Assembly (NCBI GenBank): GCA_016183765.1 | Contig: JACPEA010000006.1 | Location: 1 to 64,000, forward strand | From: Bacteroidota bacterium | GTDB lineage: Bacteria > Bacteroidota > Bacteroidia > Chitinophagales > Chitinophagaceae | DNA length: 64,000 bases | Reading direction: 5' to 3' | Position numbers and translations under genes: made by a program | In this document: positions 31,808 to 41,893 of the stretch, piece by piece | Layout of the letters: every line of letters starts with the position of its first letter | Position numbering within the stretch: position 1 is the first letter of the stretch | The notes under the pieces: model-generated | The model's input: the letters and a program-made list of their open reading frames with translations, nothing else | Told to the model about the DNA's origin: nothing | Databases searched by the model: none

Positions 31808-33247
31808 ATGCATTTAAAGTACGAATCACAGCTCAGGGAACCATTGGTGAATGGCGACAAAAACTATCACCAGGTTACAGAAGACATCATTCGCCCTATT
31901 GAAGCGAAGCCTTCCCGGCTTTGGTATGTCGGTTTTTACATCGCTGTCGCCTTGTTGCTGTTTGGTGTATATTCCATTTACCGGGATGTAACCTACGGTA
32001 TTGGCCAGTGGAACCTGAATAAGACCGTTGGTTGGGGTTGGGACATCACCAACTTCGTGTGGTGGGTTGGTATCGGTCACGCCGGTACCCTGATCTCAGC
32101 GATCCTGCTGCTGTTCCGCCAGGGATGGAGAACCGGTGTGAACCGTGCGGCGGAAGCGATGACCATCTTTGCGGTAATGTGTGCGGGCCAGTTCCCGATC
32201 TGGCACATGGGCCGTGTGTGGATGGCTTTCTTCGTATTACCTTATCCGAATACCCGTGGTCCGCTGTGGGTGAACTTCAACTCTCCCCTGTTATGGGACG
32301 TATTTGCGATCTCTACTTACTTTACCGTATCGCTGCTGTTCTGGTACAGTGGTCTGATCCCTGATCTGGCTACCGTGCGCGACCGCGCTTTCACCAAACT
32401 GCGTAAGCGTTTATACGGTATCGCTTCTTTTGGCTGGACAGGTTCCACCAAACACTGGCAGCGCCACGAGAGCCTGTCGCTGGTACTGGCCGGTTTAAGT
32501 ACGCCGCTGGTATTGTCGGTACACACCATTGTATCCTTCGACTTCGCCACATCCGTTATTCCGGGCTGGCATACCACCATCTTCCCTCCTTACTTCGTTG
32601 CCGGTGCCATCTTCTCAGGTTTTGCCATGGTGCAGACCCTGATGGTGATCATCCGCAAAGTGTTCCAGATGGAAGACTATATCACCATCGGTCACATTGA
32701 GGCGATGAACAAGGTAATTGTACTCACCGGTTCCATCGTAGGTATTGCCTACCTGACCGAGTTGTTCATGGGCTGGTACAGCCAGAACAAGTACGAGGGT
32801 TACACCTTCTGGTACAGCCGTGCTTACCTGTTCAGTCCGTATGGCTGGAGCTACTGGGGTATGATGGCTTGTAACGTATTGAGCCCGCAGATCTTCTGGT
32901 TCCGTAAAATGAGGAGGAACCTGTTCGTGACCTTCTTCATGAGTATCATCGTGAACATCGGTATGTGGTTCGAGCGTTTTGTGATCATCGTTACTTCCCT
33001 GTACCGTGATTACCTGCCTTCCAGCTGGTCTGTTTATTACAGTCCCACCATCTGGGAGATCGGTTTCTACGCCGGTACCTTCGGTCTGTTCTTTACCTGC
33101 TTCTTCCTGTTTGCCAAATACATGCCGGTGATCGCGGTTGCCGAGATCAAGTATGTACTGAAAACATCCGGTGAGAACTATAAAGGTAAAATGGATCAAC
33201 TGGAAGAGAAAGGTGTTGAACAGTTTGCGCACGATCACGCACATTAA
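31808..33247 (+). CDS. actC: Alternative complex III subunit ActC (NrfD/PsrC family)
   Basis: This 479-residue membrane protein has about ten spans. Features typical of ActC are the N-terminal VTEDIIRPIEAKPSR before span 1, GWGWDITNFVWWVGIGHAG, and the long SVHTIVSFDFATSVIPGWHT region that lines the quinol site. It anchors ActB and provides the menaquinol-oxidation site. It is separated from actB by a 188-base spacer containing a word-repeat hairpin (about 31621-31685). Confidence 0.93.
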   Translation: MHLKYESQLREPLVNGDKNYHQVTEDIIRPIEAKPSRLWYVGFYIAVALLLFGVYSIYRDVTYGIGQWNLNKTVGWGWDITNFVWWVGIGHAGTLISAILLLFRQGWRTGVNRAAEAMTIFAVMCAGQFPIWHMGRVWMAFFVLPYPNTRGPLWVNFNSPLLWDVFAISTYFTVSLLFWYSGLIPDLATVRDRAFTKLRKRLYGIASFGWTGSTKHWQRHESLSLVLAGLSTPLVLSVHTIVSFDFATSVIPGWHTTIFPPYFVAGAIFSGFAMVQTLMVIIRKVFQMEDYITIGHIEAMNKVIVLTGSIVGIAYLTELFMGWYSQNKYEGYTFWYSRAYLFSPYGWSYWGMMACNVLSPQIFWFRKMRRNLFVTFFMSIIVNIGMWFERFVIIVTSLYRDYLPSSWSVYYSPTIWEIGFYAGTFGLFFTCFFLFAKYMPVIAVAEIKYVLKTSGENYKGKMDQLEEKGVEQFAHDHAH

Positions 33248-33373
33248 TAGTAAATGTGCTAATAGGCTGATTTGAAAATTTGAAAATGATGATTTGTATG
33301 ATTTGAAACTGAATATGGATTACGAGATCCATTTTCAAATTTTCAAATTCTCAAATTGTCTAATTATTAAGAT

Positions 33374-33964
33374 ATGGCAAAAAAGAAATTCGTAGTAGGC
33401 TGCTTTGATGACGAAGCTGTTTTATTTCCCGCGGTGAAGAAAGTTCGTACATCGGGATATAAGATACATGATGTGTACACGCCGTTTGCGGTACACGGAC
33501 TGGACCATGCGCTGGGCCTCCGGGAAACCAGTCTGCATACAGCCGGATTCATCTATGGTATCTCCGGTACAGCTACCGCGCTGGGTTCGATCAGTTGGAT
33601 CCTGGCAAAAGACTGGCCGCTGAACTTTGGTGGTAAACCGCATTTTGCCTTACCGGCATGGATACCGATCACTTTCGAGTTAACGGTGTTGTTCTCTGCA
33701 GTGGGTATGGTACTTACGTTTTGTTACCTGTGCCAATTGGCTCCGTTCGTAAAGAAGCACCATTTCCATGCACGTGCCACTGACGATATGTTTGTGATGG
33801 TGATCGAGTGTACCGAAAAGACCAATGCGGATGACCTGAAAGCGTTCCTGGCCAGTAACGGCGCCATTGAAACCGATGTTCAGGTGGCGGAAGAAGGCTG
33901 GTGGTTAGGTCGTTACGATAGGGACGAACATCCATTTCAGAACAAACAAACCGTAGTAGCTTAA
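33374..33964 (+). CDS. actD: Alternative complex III subunit ActD (DUF3341)
   Basis: The protein is 196 residues. An N-terminal soluble domain with FVVGCFDDEAVLFPAVKKVR (about 4-23) is followed by YTPFAVHGLDHALGL, two spans (about 55-75 and 95-118) and a C-terminal domain with FVMVIECTEK. This order is that of DUF3341 ActD. It connects the membrane subunits in the complex; it carries no cofactor. Confidence 0.93.
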   Translation: MAKKKFVVGCFDDEAVLFPAVKKVRTSGYKIHDVYTPFAVHGLDHALGLRETSLHTAGFIYGISGTATALGSISWILAKDWPLNFGGKPHFALPAWIPITFELTVLFSAVGMVLTFCYLCQLAPFVKKHHFHARATDDMFVMVIECTEKTNADDLKAFLASNGAIETDVQVAEEGWWLGRYDRDEHPFQNKQTVVA

Positions 33965-33986
33965 TCTTACTTTTTAGAATAGATAT

Positions 33987-34628
33987 ATGATGAAGAAATT
34001 ATCAATCATAACTGTTTTGTCTGCTGCCGTAGTGATGGTGAGCTGCAGCAGCGATGTAAAACGTACCCCTGGCAGCATCTACATGCCGGATATGGCTTAC
34101 AGCCGTGCTTATGAAACCTACGCAGACCACAGCAACCTGGCAGAAAAAGGCATCCACTACACGGCTATGCCGGTAGCGGGAACCATTTCGCGTGAAGAAG
34201 AAATGCCCTTCCACCTGACCAAGGATGCGCCGGGTGATTCTGCCAACTATGTGGCTTCCAAACTGGTGAAGAATCCGATCGATTCCTTATCGGCCAGGGA
34301 TGAGGCAGAAGCAGAAAGGCTGTACCTGATCAACTGCGGTATCTGCCATGGCGCCAAGCTGAATGGTAACGGACCGCTGTACAAAGACGGTAACGGGCCC
34401 TATGCCGCCAAACCGGCTACCCTGGTGGGCGATGCCAGGTATGAAGCCATGCCCGACGGACAGATGTTCTATTCTGTAGCTTACGGAAAGAACATGATGG
34501 GCTCTTACGCATCACAAATGAGCCGTAAGCAGCGCTGGATGGTGATCAGGTATATCAAGGATCAACAGGCAAAAACAAAATCAACAACTGCCACTGCCGC
34601 ACCGGCTGCAGCTGCAGTAACCAAATAA
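33987..34628 (+). CDS. actE: Alternative complex III subunit ActE, monoheme cytochrome c lipoprotein
   Basis: The protein is 213 residues. The signal ends in VMVSCSS, a lipobox that would acylate the cysteine. A single heme site, NCGICHG (about residues 115-121), lies in a cytochrome c domain with MMGSYASQM supplying candidate axial methionines. The C-terminus is a Thr/Ala-rich tail. It starts 22 bases after actD. ActE donates electrons towards the oxidase. Confidence 0.92.
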   Translation: MMKKLSIITVLSAAVVMVSCSSDVKRTPGSIYMPDMAYSRAYETYADHSNLAEKGIHYTAMPVAGTISREEEMPFHLTKDAPGDSANYVASKLVKNPIDSLSARDEAEAERLYLINCGICHGAKLNGNGPLYKDGNGPYAAKPATLVGDARYEAMPDGQMFYSVAYGKNMMGSYASQMSRKQRWMVIRYIKDQQAKTKSTTATAAPAAAAVTK

Positions 34629-34686
34629 ATTAACCTTGCGCCGTAGGGTGTAAGAAAAGTACTAACTGATATAAAAGAGTATAACG

Positions 34687-35916
34687 ATGGCATCTATCAG
34701 AGAGCAATTTGAGATTCCCGGAAAGATGAAAACCTGGTCAATGGCATTGATCGGTGTTGGTCTGGTTGCATTGGTTTTGGGCGCAGTGACCAAAGGTTTC
34801 AGCTCCGATGAACATGAGCAGGCACATTTCTGGGGAACCCTCATGTACAATACGATCTTCTGGACATTGATCTGTAATGCCAGTATGTTCTTTATCTGTG
34901 TAAGCACATTGGCCATGGGTGGCTGGCAACAGTCGTTCAAAAGGATCCCTGAAGCCATTTCTACCATGGTACCCATTTTTGGTTCCATCACTTTCCTGGT
35001 ATTGATCTATGTGGTTGTCAGCGATAAACACCATATCTACCACTGGCTCGATACGGAAGCAGTAGCCAAAGACCCGCTCCTGTCTGGTAAAGCCGGTTTC
35101 CTGAATGCGAAATTCTTCATCATCTGGACAACCCTGGCCATTGGCCTCTGGAGTTTACTGGGCTGGAGAATGCGCCAGATCAGCCACGAAGCGGATGAGG
35201 CCCCGATGGACCAGCAGACAGGCGCTTCCTATATCTGGAGAAGTACGGTACGTGCCGCACTCTTCACCGTATGGTTTGCCCTGACCGTAGGTTCTACCAT
35301 TCCCTGGTTATGGATGATGAGTATTGATGCACACTGGTACTCTACCATGTATAGCTGGTATACTTTTGCCAGTTCATTTGTTTCCGGTTTGTCATTGATC
35401 GCCCTGTGGGTGATCTACCTGAAAAACAAAGGTTACCTGGAACTGACCAACCAGGAACACCTGCAGGATATTGGTAAGTTCATCTTTGCATTCTCTATTT
35501 TCTGGGCATACCTCTGGTTCTCCCAGTATATGCTGATCTGGTATGCCAATATCCCCGAAGAGACCGTTTATTTCAAACACCGTGTACAGGGGCCGTATAA
35601 AGGCATATTCTTCCTGAACCTGATCATCAACTTTATCTGTCCGCTGTTGATCCTGATGAAGCGTTCTTCCAAAAGGAATTATACATTGGTCACTTTTATG
35701 GCAGTTTTGATCATCTTTGGCCACTGGATCGATTTTTACCAGATGGTGATGGGTAGCCTGTCCAAAGAACACGTAACCCTCGGCTGGCTTGATTTTGGTA
35801 TCCTGAGCCTGTTCGTAGGCCTGATGATCCTGTTCGTAGGCCGCGCACTCGCCAGTAAACCATTGATATCCAAGTACCATCCGTTCCTGAAAGAAAGTAT
35901 TATACACCAGGTATAA
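34687..35916 (+). CDS. actF: Alternative complex III subunit ActF (NrfD-like)
   Basis: This 409-residue membrane protein has about ten spans and is paralogous to ActC but shorter. Recognisable stretches are FWGTLMYNTIFWTLICNASMF, SIDAHWYSTMYSWYTF and FSIFWAYLWFSQYMLIWYAN (20-residue excerpts of conserved ActF segments). In solved complexes it contacts the cytochrome oxidase. It is followed after 47 bases by coxB. Confidence 0.92.
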   Translation: MASIREQFEIPGKMKTWSMALIGVGLVALVLGAVTKGFSSDEHEQAHFWGTLMYNTIFWTLICNASMFFICVSTLAMGGWQQSFKRIPEAISTMVPIFGSITFLVLIYVVVSDKHHIYHWLDTEAVAKDPLLSGKAGFLNAKFFIIWTTLAIGLWSLLGWRMRQISHEADEAPMDQQTGASYIWRSTVRAALFTVWFALTVGSTIPWLWMMSIDAHWYSTMYSWYTFASSFVSGLSLIALWVIYLKNKGYLELTNQEHLQDIGKFIFAFSIFWAYLWFSQYMLIWYANIPEETVYFKHRVQGPYKGIFFLNLIINFICPLLILMKRSSKRNYTLVTFMAVLIIFGHWIDFYQMVMGSLSKEHVTLGWLDFGILSLFVGLMILFVGRALASKPLISKYHPFLKESIIHQV

Positions 35917-35963
35917 TTGTATTGTAGCTTTAATTGTTAGATTAAGATAATATTGATAGCATT

Positions 35964-37019
35964 ATGACAATGTTTTTAACCATAGCAGTAATAGTCCTGA
36001 TTTTTGTAGTGATCTTCCAGATCTCCAAAGCTAGTGAATACGTATCTGTACTGAAAGGCGAAGATATTAGCCGTAAACAGAACAATAAGATCAACGGTTT
36101 CCTGATGGTGGCCTTCCTGGTGCTGGGTATGATCGGTGTTTGGTACTGCAACAAACTCTATTTCGGCAAAACCCTGCTGGCGGTTGATTCGGCCAGTGTG
36201 GAAGGAGCCCGCGTAGACTCCATGTTATGGATCACACTTGCTGTAACCGGTATCGTATTCATCATTACCCAGGTGCTGCTTTTCTGGTTCGCATACAAAT
36301 ACCAGGAAAGTGACAAACGCAAAGTATTCTACTTTCCGCACGATAACCGCCTGGAAGTGCTGTGGACCATCATTCCCGCGATCGTTCTGACCATCCTGGT
36401 GGTGATCGGTCTGCGTAACTGGTTCCTGTTCACGGGCGAACCTCCCAAAGACGCCATGGTGGTGGAAGTGACCGGAAAACAGTTCAACTGGATCTTCCGT
36501 TACCCCGGTAAGGATGGCGCTTTCGGAAAAAAATATTACAAGAATATTGACGATGCTTCCGGTAATGCCTTAGGTGTGCTGTGGGACGATAAACTGAGCC
36601 ACGATGACATTGTTACCGATAAGATGATACTGGTAAAAGGACGTCCCGTAAAACTGATCATCGGCGCAAGGGATGTGGTCCATGACGTGGGTCTGTCACA
36701 TTTCCGCATGAAGATGGACGCGGTTCCGGGCATCCCGACCACCCTGTGGTTCACGCCCAAGTACACCACCAAGGAAATGAAGGAACTGACCAAGAATCCT
36801 GATTTTGTTTACGAGATCAGCTGCGACCAGATGTGCGGGAACGGTCACTACTCCATGAAAGGGATCATTGAAGTGGTGGACCAGGAAGAATACGATATCT
36901 GGCTGATCAAACAAAAACCGCAATACCTGGTGGCCAATCCGGACAAGGATCCTGAGAACGCAAAACCGGTTGCAGCAGATACGGCCAAAACCGCAACCAA
37001 AGTAGTCGCTAAATTGTAA
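35964..37019 (+). CDS. coxB: Cytochrome c oxidase subunit II
   Basis: The protein is 351 residues with three N-terminal spans rather than the usual two: about 5-20, 45-65 and 90-110, with a fourth near 130-148 as the classical second helix. The CuA domain has HDVGLSHF for the first histidine and YEISCDQMCGNGHYSM with both cysteines, Glu/Met and the last histidine. There is no fused heme c domain, so electrons must come from ActA/ActE or a separate cytochrome. The acidic/lysine-rich tail is poorly conserved. Confidence 0.92.
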   Translation: MTMFLTIAVIVLIFVVIFQISKASEYVSVLKGEDISRKQNNKINGFLMVAFLVLGMIGVWYCNKLYFGKTLLAVDSASVEGARVDSMLWITLAVTGIVFIITQVLLFWFAYKYQESDKRKVFYFPHDNRLEVLWTIIPAIVLTILVVIGLRNWFLFTGEPPKDAMVVEVTGKQFNWIFRYPGKDGAFGKKYYKNIDDASGNALGVLWDDKLSHDDIVTDKMILVKGRPVKLIIGARDVVHDVGLSHFRMKMDAVPGIPTTLWFTPKYTTKEMKELTKNPDFVYEISCDQMCGNGHYSMKGIIEVVDQEEYDIWLIKQKPQYLVANPDKDPENAKPVAADTAKTATKVVAKL

Positions 37020-37084
37020 TTAAATAACTGGTTCCGTTTTGCGGGATCATCAGTGAATAGAAAATATATTAAAGAAAACAGAGT

Positions 37085-38902
37085 ATGAGTAACGAAGCTG
37101 TTTTACATGCACATTCAGATGCTGCAGCACATGATGCACAGGGTGGTCATCACCATGAACACCATCATCATGAGACCTTCATCAGTAAATACGTGTTCAG
37201 CCAGGACCACAAGATGATCGCGAAGCAATTCCTGATCACCGGTATGTTCTGGGCCGTACTGGGAGGTTTGATGAGTGTGTTATTCCGTTTGCAACTGGGT
37301 TATCCCGATACTACTTTCCCCTGGCTGGAAGATATCCTGGGTAAGTGGGCAAAAGGCGGACATATTAGCCCCGAAGCATACTATGCGCTGGTTACCACGC
37401 ACGGTACCGTACTGGTATTCTTTGTATTGACCGCCGGTTTGAGCGGAACCTTCGCTAACTTCCTGATTCCGCTGCAGATCGGTGCAAGGGATATGGCTTC
37501 TCCTTTCATGAACATGTTAAGCTACTGGTTCTTCTTTGCAGCCAGTATTGTAATGCTTTCTTCCATCTTTGTTGAAACAGGTCCCTTCAGCGGTGGCTGG
37601 ACGGCGTACCCTCCGTTAAGTGCACTGGGCGATGCGTCGCCGGGTTCCAAAACGGGTATGGACCTCTGGCTGATCTCTATGGCATTGTTCGTAGTGTCTC
37701 AGCTGCTGGCTGGTCTGAACTATATTTCCACCGTACTGAACATGCGTACCAAGGGTATGAGCATGACCCGTTTGCCGCTGACCGTCTGGGCCCTGTTCTT
37801 CACCGCTATCCTGGGTGTATTGTCATTCCCTGTATTGTTCTCAGGTTTCATCCTGTTGATCTTCGATAGAAATTTCGGTACCAGTTTCTACCTGTCAGAT
37901 ATCTTTATCAGCGGTGTAGGTGCCCTGCCCAACGAGGGTGGAAGCGCCATCCTGTACCAGCACCTGTTCTGGTTCCTGGGCCACCCCGAAGTGTACATCA
38001 TCCTGTTACCTGCCATGGGTATGGCTTCAGAGATCTTATCTGTTAACTCCCGCAAACCCATCTTTGGTTACATGGCCATGGTCGGTTCCATGTTTGCGAT
38101 CGCCGTACTGGCTTTCCTGGTATGGGCGCACCATATGTTCGTTACCGGTCTGAACCCATTCCTCGGATCCGTCTTCGTATTGCTGACCCTGCTGATCGCG
38201 GTTCCGTCTGCCATCAAAGTGTTCAACTGGTTAACCACACTGTGGAGAGGAAATATCCGGTTCACTCCGGGTATGATGTTCGCGATCGGATTTGTGAGCT
38301 TATTCATTTCCGGTGGTCTTACCGGCATCTGGGTAGGAAACTCTGCACTGGATATTCACCTGCATGATACCTATTTTGTTATTGCACACTTCCATATTGT
38401 AATGGGTGTAGCTTCTATGTTCGGTATGTTCGCGGGTATCTATCACTGGTTCCCTAAAATGTATGGCCGTTACCTGAATAATTCCATGGCCTATATCCAC
38501 TTCTGGGTAACCCTTGCCGGCGCTTACCTGATCTTCTGGCCAATGCACTATGAAGGCCTGGCCGGAATGCCGCGCCGTTATTACGATTATAGCATCTGGG
38601 AAAGTTTCAAACAGTTTGCAGAACTGAACCGTTTCATCAGCACCGTAGCGATCATCGTATTCGCCGTACAGCTGTTGTTCCTGTTCAACTTCTTCTATTC
38701 GGTCTTCAAAGGAAGGAAAGTGACTGTGCAGAACCCATGGAGTGCCAATACACTTGAGTGGACCACACCTATCCGTCCCGGTCACGGTAACTGGGCTGGC
38801 GAGATCCCTGAAGTACACCGCTGGGCCTATGATTACGGTAAAGATGGTAAAGAGTTTATTCCGCAGACCACACCGGTTGGAGCAGACGAAAGCCATCACT
38901 AA
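37085..38902 (+). CDS. coxA: Cytochrome c oxidase subunit I
   Basis: This 605-residue protein has about 12 or more spans. HPEVY gives the CuB histidine cross-linked to tyrosine; a later HH in WAHHMF supplies two more CuB ligands; and HDTYFVIAHFHIVMG gives the heme a3 and heme a histidines. The N-terminal 30 residues are strikingly His-rich (HHHEHHHH), a possible metal-holding tail. It is the catalytic O2-reducing subunit and proton pump. A strong terminator follows at 38953. Confidence 0.95.
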   Translation: MSNEAVLHAHSDAAAHDAQGGHHHEHHHHETFISKYVFSQDHKMIAKQFLITGMFWAVLGGLMSVLFRLQLGYPDTTFPWLEDILGKWAKGGHISPEAYYALVTTHGTVLVFFVLTAGLSGTFANFLIPLQIGARDMASPFMNMLSYWFFFAASIVMLSSIFVETGPFSGGWTAYPPLSALGDASPGSKTGMDLWLISMALFVVSQLLAGLNYISTVLNMRTKGMSMTRLPLTVWALFFTAILGVLSFPVLFSGFILLIFDRNFGTSFYLSDIFISGVGALPNEGGSAILYQHLFWFLGHPEVYIILLPAMGMASEILSVNSRKPIFGYMAMVGSMFAIAVLAFLVWAHHMFVTGLNPFLGSVFVLLTLLIAVPSAIKVFNWLTTLWRGNIRFTPGMMFAIGFVSLFISGGLTGIWVGNSALDIHLHDTYFVIAHFHIVMGVASMFGMFAGIYHWFPKMYGRYLNNSMAYIHFWVTLAGAYLIFWPMHYEGLAGMPRRYYDYSIWESFKQFAELNRFISTVAIIVFAVQLLFLFNFFYSVFKGRKVTVQNPWSANTLEWTTPIRPGHGNWAGEIPEVHRWAYDYGKDGKEFIPQTTPVGADESHH

Positions 38903-38952
38903 GAAATACCTTGTCGAACCGGTACGATACTTACCGGTTCAACAATAGCGGC

Positions 38953-38983
38953 AATGCTCCCGGTTACCGGGAGCATTGTTTTT
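38953..38983 (+). terminator. Strong intrinsic terminator between coxA and ctaB
   Basis: An 11 bp perfect stem, AATGCTCCCGG (38953-38963) with CCGGGAGCATT (38967-38977), has loop TTA and is followed by GTTTTT. A second palindrome, GAACCGGT..ACCGGTTC, lies just before it. It splits the locus into actA-coxA and ctaB-ctaF transcripts, or attenuates the latter. Confidence 0.9.
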
Positions 38984-39050
38984 AACTGCGAGTAAAACGG
39001 GATGATCTGTGGCGGCGTATTGAGCTGCATCTATTTTCATCCAAAACAAT

Positions 39051-40013
39051 ATGACAGGAACGGTAAAAACATCCACTTCTTTTTCACTGGCAGCCAAAGT
39101 GAAGGATTATTTTCAGCTGATCAAGTTCACGCTGAGTTTTACCGTTGTGTTCTCCTGTGTTATCTGTTATTTACTGGCGCCCAATGTGGTGGAATTTGAC
39201 TGGTGGATGATCTTTTTACTGTTTGTAGCCGGTATGCTGATCACCGGCAGCGCCAATGCCATTAACCAGGCGGTGGAGAAAGATACCGATGCCATGATGA
39301 AACGTACCGCCACCCGCCCGGTGGCAGATGGCAGGATGAGCCAGCAGGAAGCCTATAGTTTTGCCATACTGGCCGGTACCGTAGGTGTGTTCATGATAGG
39401 CTGGTTTTTTAAAAGCAATGAGAACGCATTCAACTGGAATGCCGCATTGCTGTCGGCATTCAGTTTATTCCTGTATGCTTTTATCTATACCCCGTTAAAG
39501 AAGATCAATTCCATAGCGGTGCTGGTGGGTGCATTCCCGGGCGCTTTGCCCTGCCTGATCGGTTGGGTGGCAGCCACCAATATGATCGACCCCCTGGGAA
39601 CCGTGGTGACCAATGGAAAACAGTTCTCCAATGCAGGCGGATGGATCCTGTTTGCGATACAGTTTCTCTGGCAGTTTCCGCATTTCTGGGCCATTGCCTG
39701 GGTAGCGCATGGTGATTACAGCAAAGCCGGTTTTAAACTGCTGCCCGCCGATAAGGGGCCAACCCGTTTTACCGCCGTGCAGGGGATCATGTATTCCGTA
39801 CTGATGATCCCGGTAGGCATGTTGCCCTATTATTTTGGGATGACCGGCCAGGTAAGCATGTGGATACTGGTGGCCTGTAACCTGTTCATGGTGTTCCAGA
39901 GTATCCGCCTGTACCGCGAGATGAATGCAAAAGCCGCGAGAAGGGTGATGTTCAGCAGCTATATCTATCTCCCGATCGTGTTATTGGCCCTTTTGGCGGA
40001 TAAAATAAGATAA
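39051..40013 (+). CDS. ctaB: Protoheme IX farnesyltransferase (heme O synthase)
   Basis: The protein is 320 residues with eight to nine spans. The prenyl-diphosphate motif NAINQAVEKDTDAMMKRT and the second loop YTPLKKINSIAVLVGAFPGA are both present, as in UbiA-superfamily heme O synthases. It farnesylates heme b as the first step to heme a for the oxidase encoded just upstream. It starts about 67 bases after the terminator and is followed after 11 bases by a subunit III gene. Confidence 0.95.
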   Translation: MTGTVKTSTSFSLAAKVKDYFQLIKFTLSFTVVFSCVICYLLAPNVVEFDWWMIFLLFVAGMLITGSANAINQAVEKDTDAMMKRTATRPVADGRMSQQEAYSFAILAGTVGVFMIGWFFKSNENAFNWNAALLSAFSLFLYAFIYTPLKKINSIAVLVGAFPGALPCLIGWVAATNMIDPLGTVVTNGKQFSNAGGWILFAIQFLWQFPHFWAIAWVAHGDYSKAGFKLLPADKGPTRFTAVQGIMYSVLMIPVGMLPYYFGMTGQVSMWILVACNLFMVFQSIRLYREMNAKAARRVMFSSYIYLPIVLLALLADKIR

Positions 40014-40024
40014 TAACTAAATAA

Positions 40025-40612
40025 ATGAATGTGATGATGACAACAGTGCAGACAAACGAACCCCAGCGGATCCATCCGTATAAGTTTACCCTTTGGGTAG
40101 GCATGGGCAGTATTGTAATGATGTTCGCTGGTTTAACCAGTGCCTATGTGGTTAAAAAGAACCAGAGCAGCTGGCTCGAGTTCGACCTGCCGCGGGTATT
40201 CTGGTTTTCCACTATTGTGATCCTGCTCAGCAGTGTTACCATACACCTGGCCGCAAAAGCCTTTAAGGCACGCGATATGGGTCGTTACCGTACCCTGATC
40301 ACCGTTACCGCGGCGCTGGGGGTTGTTTTTATGCTGATGCAGACATGGGGCTTTTTTGAGCTGGATGCCAGGAATATCGCCCTGGTTGGCCCTAAAAGCA
40401 ATTCAGCCGCATCGTTCCTGTTCGTGATCACCAGCCTGCACATGCTGCACGTACTGGGAGGGGTAATTGCCCTGCTGGTGATCTTTGCACGCGCCCATTC
40501 CGTAAAAGTGAAGAGCTACAGCAGTATGCCCATACAGCTGACAGCTACTTACTGGCACTTTGTAGATATACTTTGGATCTATTTATTCATCTTTTACAAC
40601 TGGATCGGGTAG
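40025..40612 (+). CDS. Cytochrome c oxidase subunit III, first copy
   Basis: The protein is 195 residues with five spans. HPYKFTLWVGMGSIVMMFAG opens it, LHMLHVLGGVIALL carries the conserved HxxHV, and it ends in YWHFVDILWIYLFIFYNW, the subunit III signature. This short five-span form is typical of Bacteroidota, which carry two subunit III-like genes in a row. Subunit III stabilises the oxidase and its lipids. Confidence 0.92.
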   Translation: MNVMMTTVQTNEPQRIHPYKFTLWVGMGSIVMMFAGLTSAYVVKKNQSSWLEFDLPRVFWFSTIVILLSSVTIHLAAKAFKARDMGRYRTLITVTAALGVVFMLMQTWGFFELDARNIALVGPKSNSAASFLFVITSLHMLHVLGGVIALLVIFARAHSVKVKSYSSMPIQLTATYWHFVDILWIYLFIFYNWIG

Positions 40613-40688
40613 TCTAAGAAAAAGTTGGGGTTTATTCACCTTTTTTGAACACTAGCCAATATTTTTGTAACGAAATTTTAGATAACTC

Positions 40689-41366
40689 ATGTCAACAGCA
40701 ACAGTTACACCCACCAAACTGTGGGGCGGCGGAAAAAGCCCATTTAATGTAGAGTACGGCAAATTGATGATGTGGTACTTCTTAATGAGTGACGCCTTCA
40801 CATTTGGCGCTTTCCTGATCTCTTACGGAACCACCCGTTTTTCAACCAATGGATGGCCTGACCCGAACGAGGTATTCAAAAGCTTTCCTTTTGCACCAGA
40901 AGGTGTACATGCGCCGCTGGTGTTTGTGAGTATCATGACCTTTATCCTGATCATCAGCTCCGTTACCATGGTACTGGCAGTACGTGCCGGGCAGAACATG
41001 GATAAAAAAGGCGTGGTGAAGAACCTGATCTTGACCATCATTGGCGGTATTGCGTTCCTGAGCTGCCAGGCCTGGGAGTGGAACCACCTGTACCACGAAG
41101 GCGCCTGGTGGGGAAGCAACCCTTTCCTGAACCATGACGGAACAGCTTCTTCTACCAATTTTACCAACTACTTCTTTACCATCACAGGCTTTCACGGATT
41201 TCACGTGTTCTCGGGTGTGGTGATCAATATCATTATGCTGATCATGACCCTGATGGACAAGTTCGAGCAGCGTGGTCATTACCTGATGATCGAGAAAGCC
41301 GGTCTGTACTGGCACTTTGTAGACCTGGTATGGGTATTCGTATTCACCTGTTTTTACCTGATCTAA
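40689..41366 (+). CDS. Cytochrome c oxidase subunit III, second copy
   Basis: The protein is 225 residues with five spans. LWGGGKSPFNVEYGKLMMWY opens it, TGFHGFHVFSGVVINIIML carries the subunit III histidines, and it ends YWHFVDLVWVFVFTCFYLI. It is clearly paralogous to the preceding gene and may form the other half of a split-type subunit. It begins 76 bases after it and precedes the subunit IV gene by 38 bases. Confidence 0.92.
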   Translation: MSTATVTPTKLWGGGKSPFNVEYGKLMMWYFLMSDAFTFGAFLISYGTTRFSTNGWPDPNEVFKSFPFAPEGVHAPLVFVSIMTFILIISSVTMVLAVRAGQNMDKKGVVKNLILTIIGGIAFLSCQAWEWNHLYHEGAWWGSNPFLNHDGTASSTNFTNYFFTITGFHGFHVFSGVVINIIMLIMTLMDKFEQRGHYLMIEKAGLYWHFVDLVWVFVFTCFYLI

Positions 41367-41404
41367 GTTTTATCTAATTCGTCAATTCATTAAGCAACAT
41401 ACTT

Positions 41405-41860
41405 ATGGAACATACAGTAGCACACGAAGAACACAGTGGTGGAGGAACCAAAGAAATCATCAGGGTTACCATTATCCTTTCGGTATTAACCGTTATTGAA
41501 CTGGCCCTGGGTTTCTGGATGATCGGTATGCCACTGGAAAGCAGTCTGCGCCTGGCGGTTAAAGGAGCCATCGTTATCCTGATGCTGGCCAAAGCTTTCT
41601 ATATCGTAGCGTATTTCATGCACCTGAAACACGAGTTAAAGAACATGATCATGACCATCGTGGTTCCTTTGGCGCTGTTTGCATGGTTCATCACCGCATT
41701 CCTGTACGATGGTAACTCGTTCCGCAACCTGCGTAACACGTACGATCCGCACTATAAAGAGCAGAGCACCATCAAGGTAGAGAAGAAAGCGGAAAACAAA
41801 CACGGCGAAAGCAATCACGAAGAAACCAAACCAGCAGCCGAGAAAAAAGCGGTGGAATAA
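41405..41860 (+). CDS. Cytochrome c oxidase subunit IV (CtaF-like)
   Basis: The protein is 151 residues. Three spans (about 20-42, 53-75, 82-102) are followed by a hydrophilic Lys/Glu-rich tail. IIRVTIILSVLTVIELALGF and IVAYFMHLKHE are the usual signature of bacterial subunit IV. It is the last structural gene, followed by a terminator. Confidence 0.88.
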   Translation: MEHTVAHEEHSGGGTKEIIRVTIILSVLTVIELALGFWMIGMPLESSLRLAVKGAIVILMLAKAFYIVAYFMHLKHELKNMIMTIVVPLALFAWFITAFLYDGNSFRNLRNTYDPHYKEQSTIKVEKKAENKHGESNHEETKPAAEKKAVE

Positions 41861-41893
41861 AGGATAGGTCACAACTTCTTTCAATAATATCTA

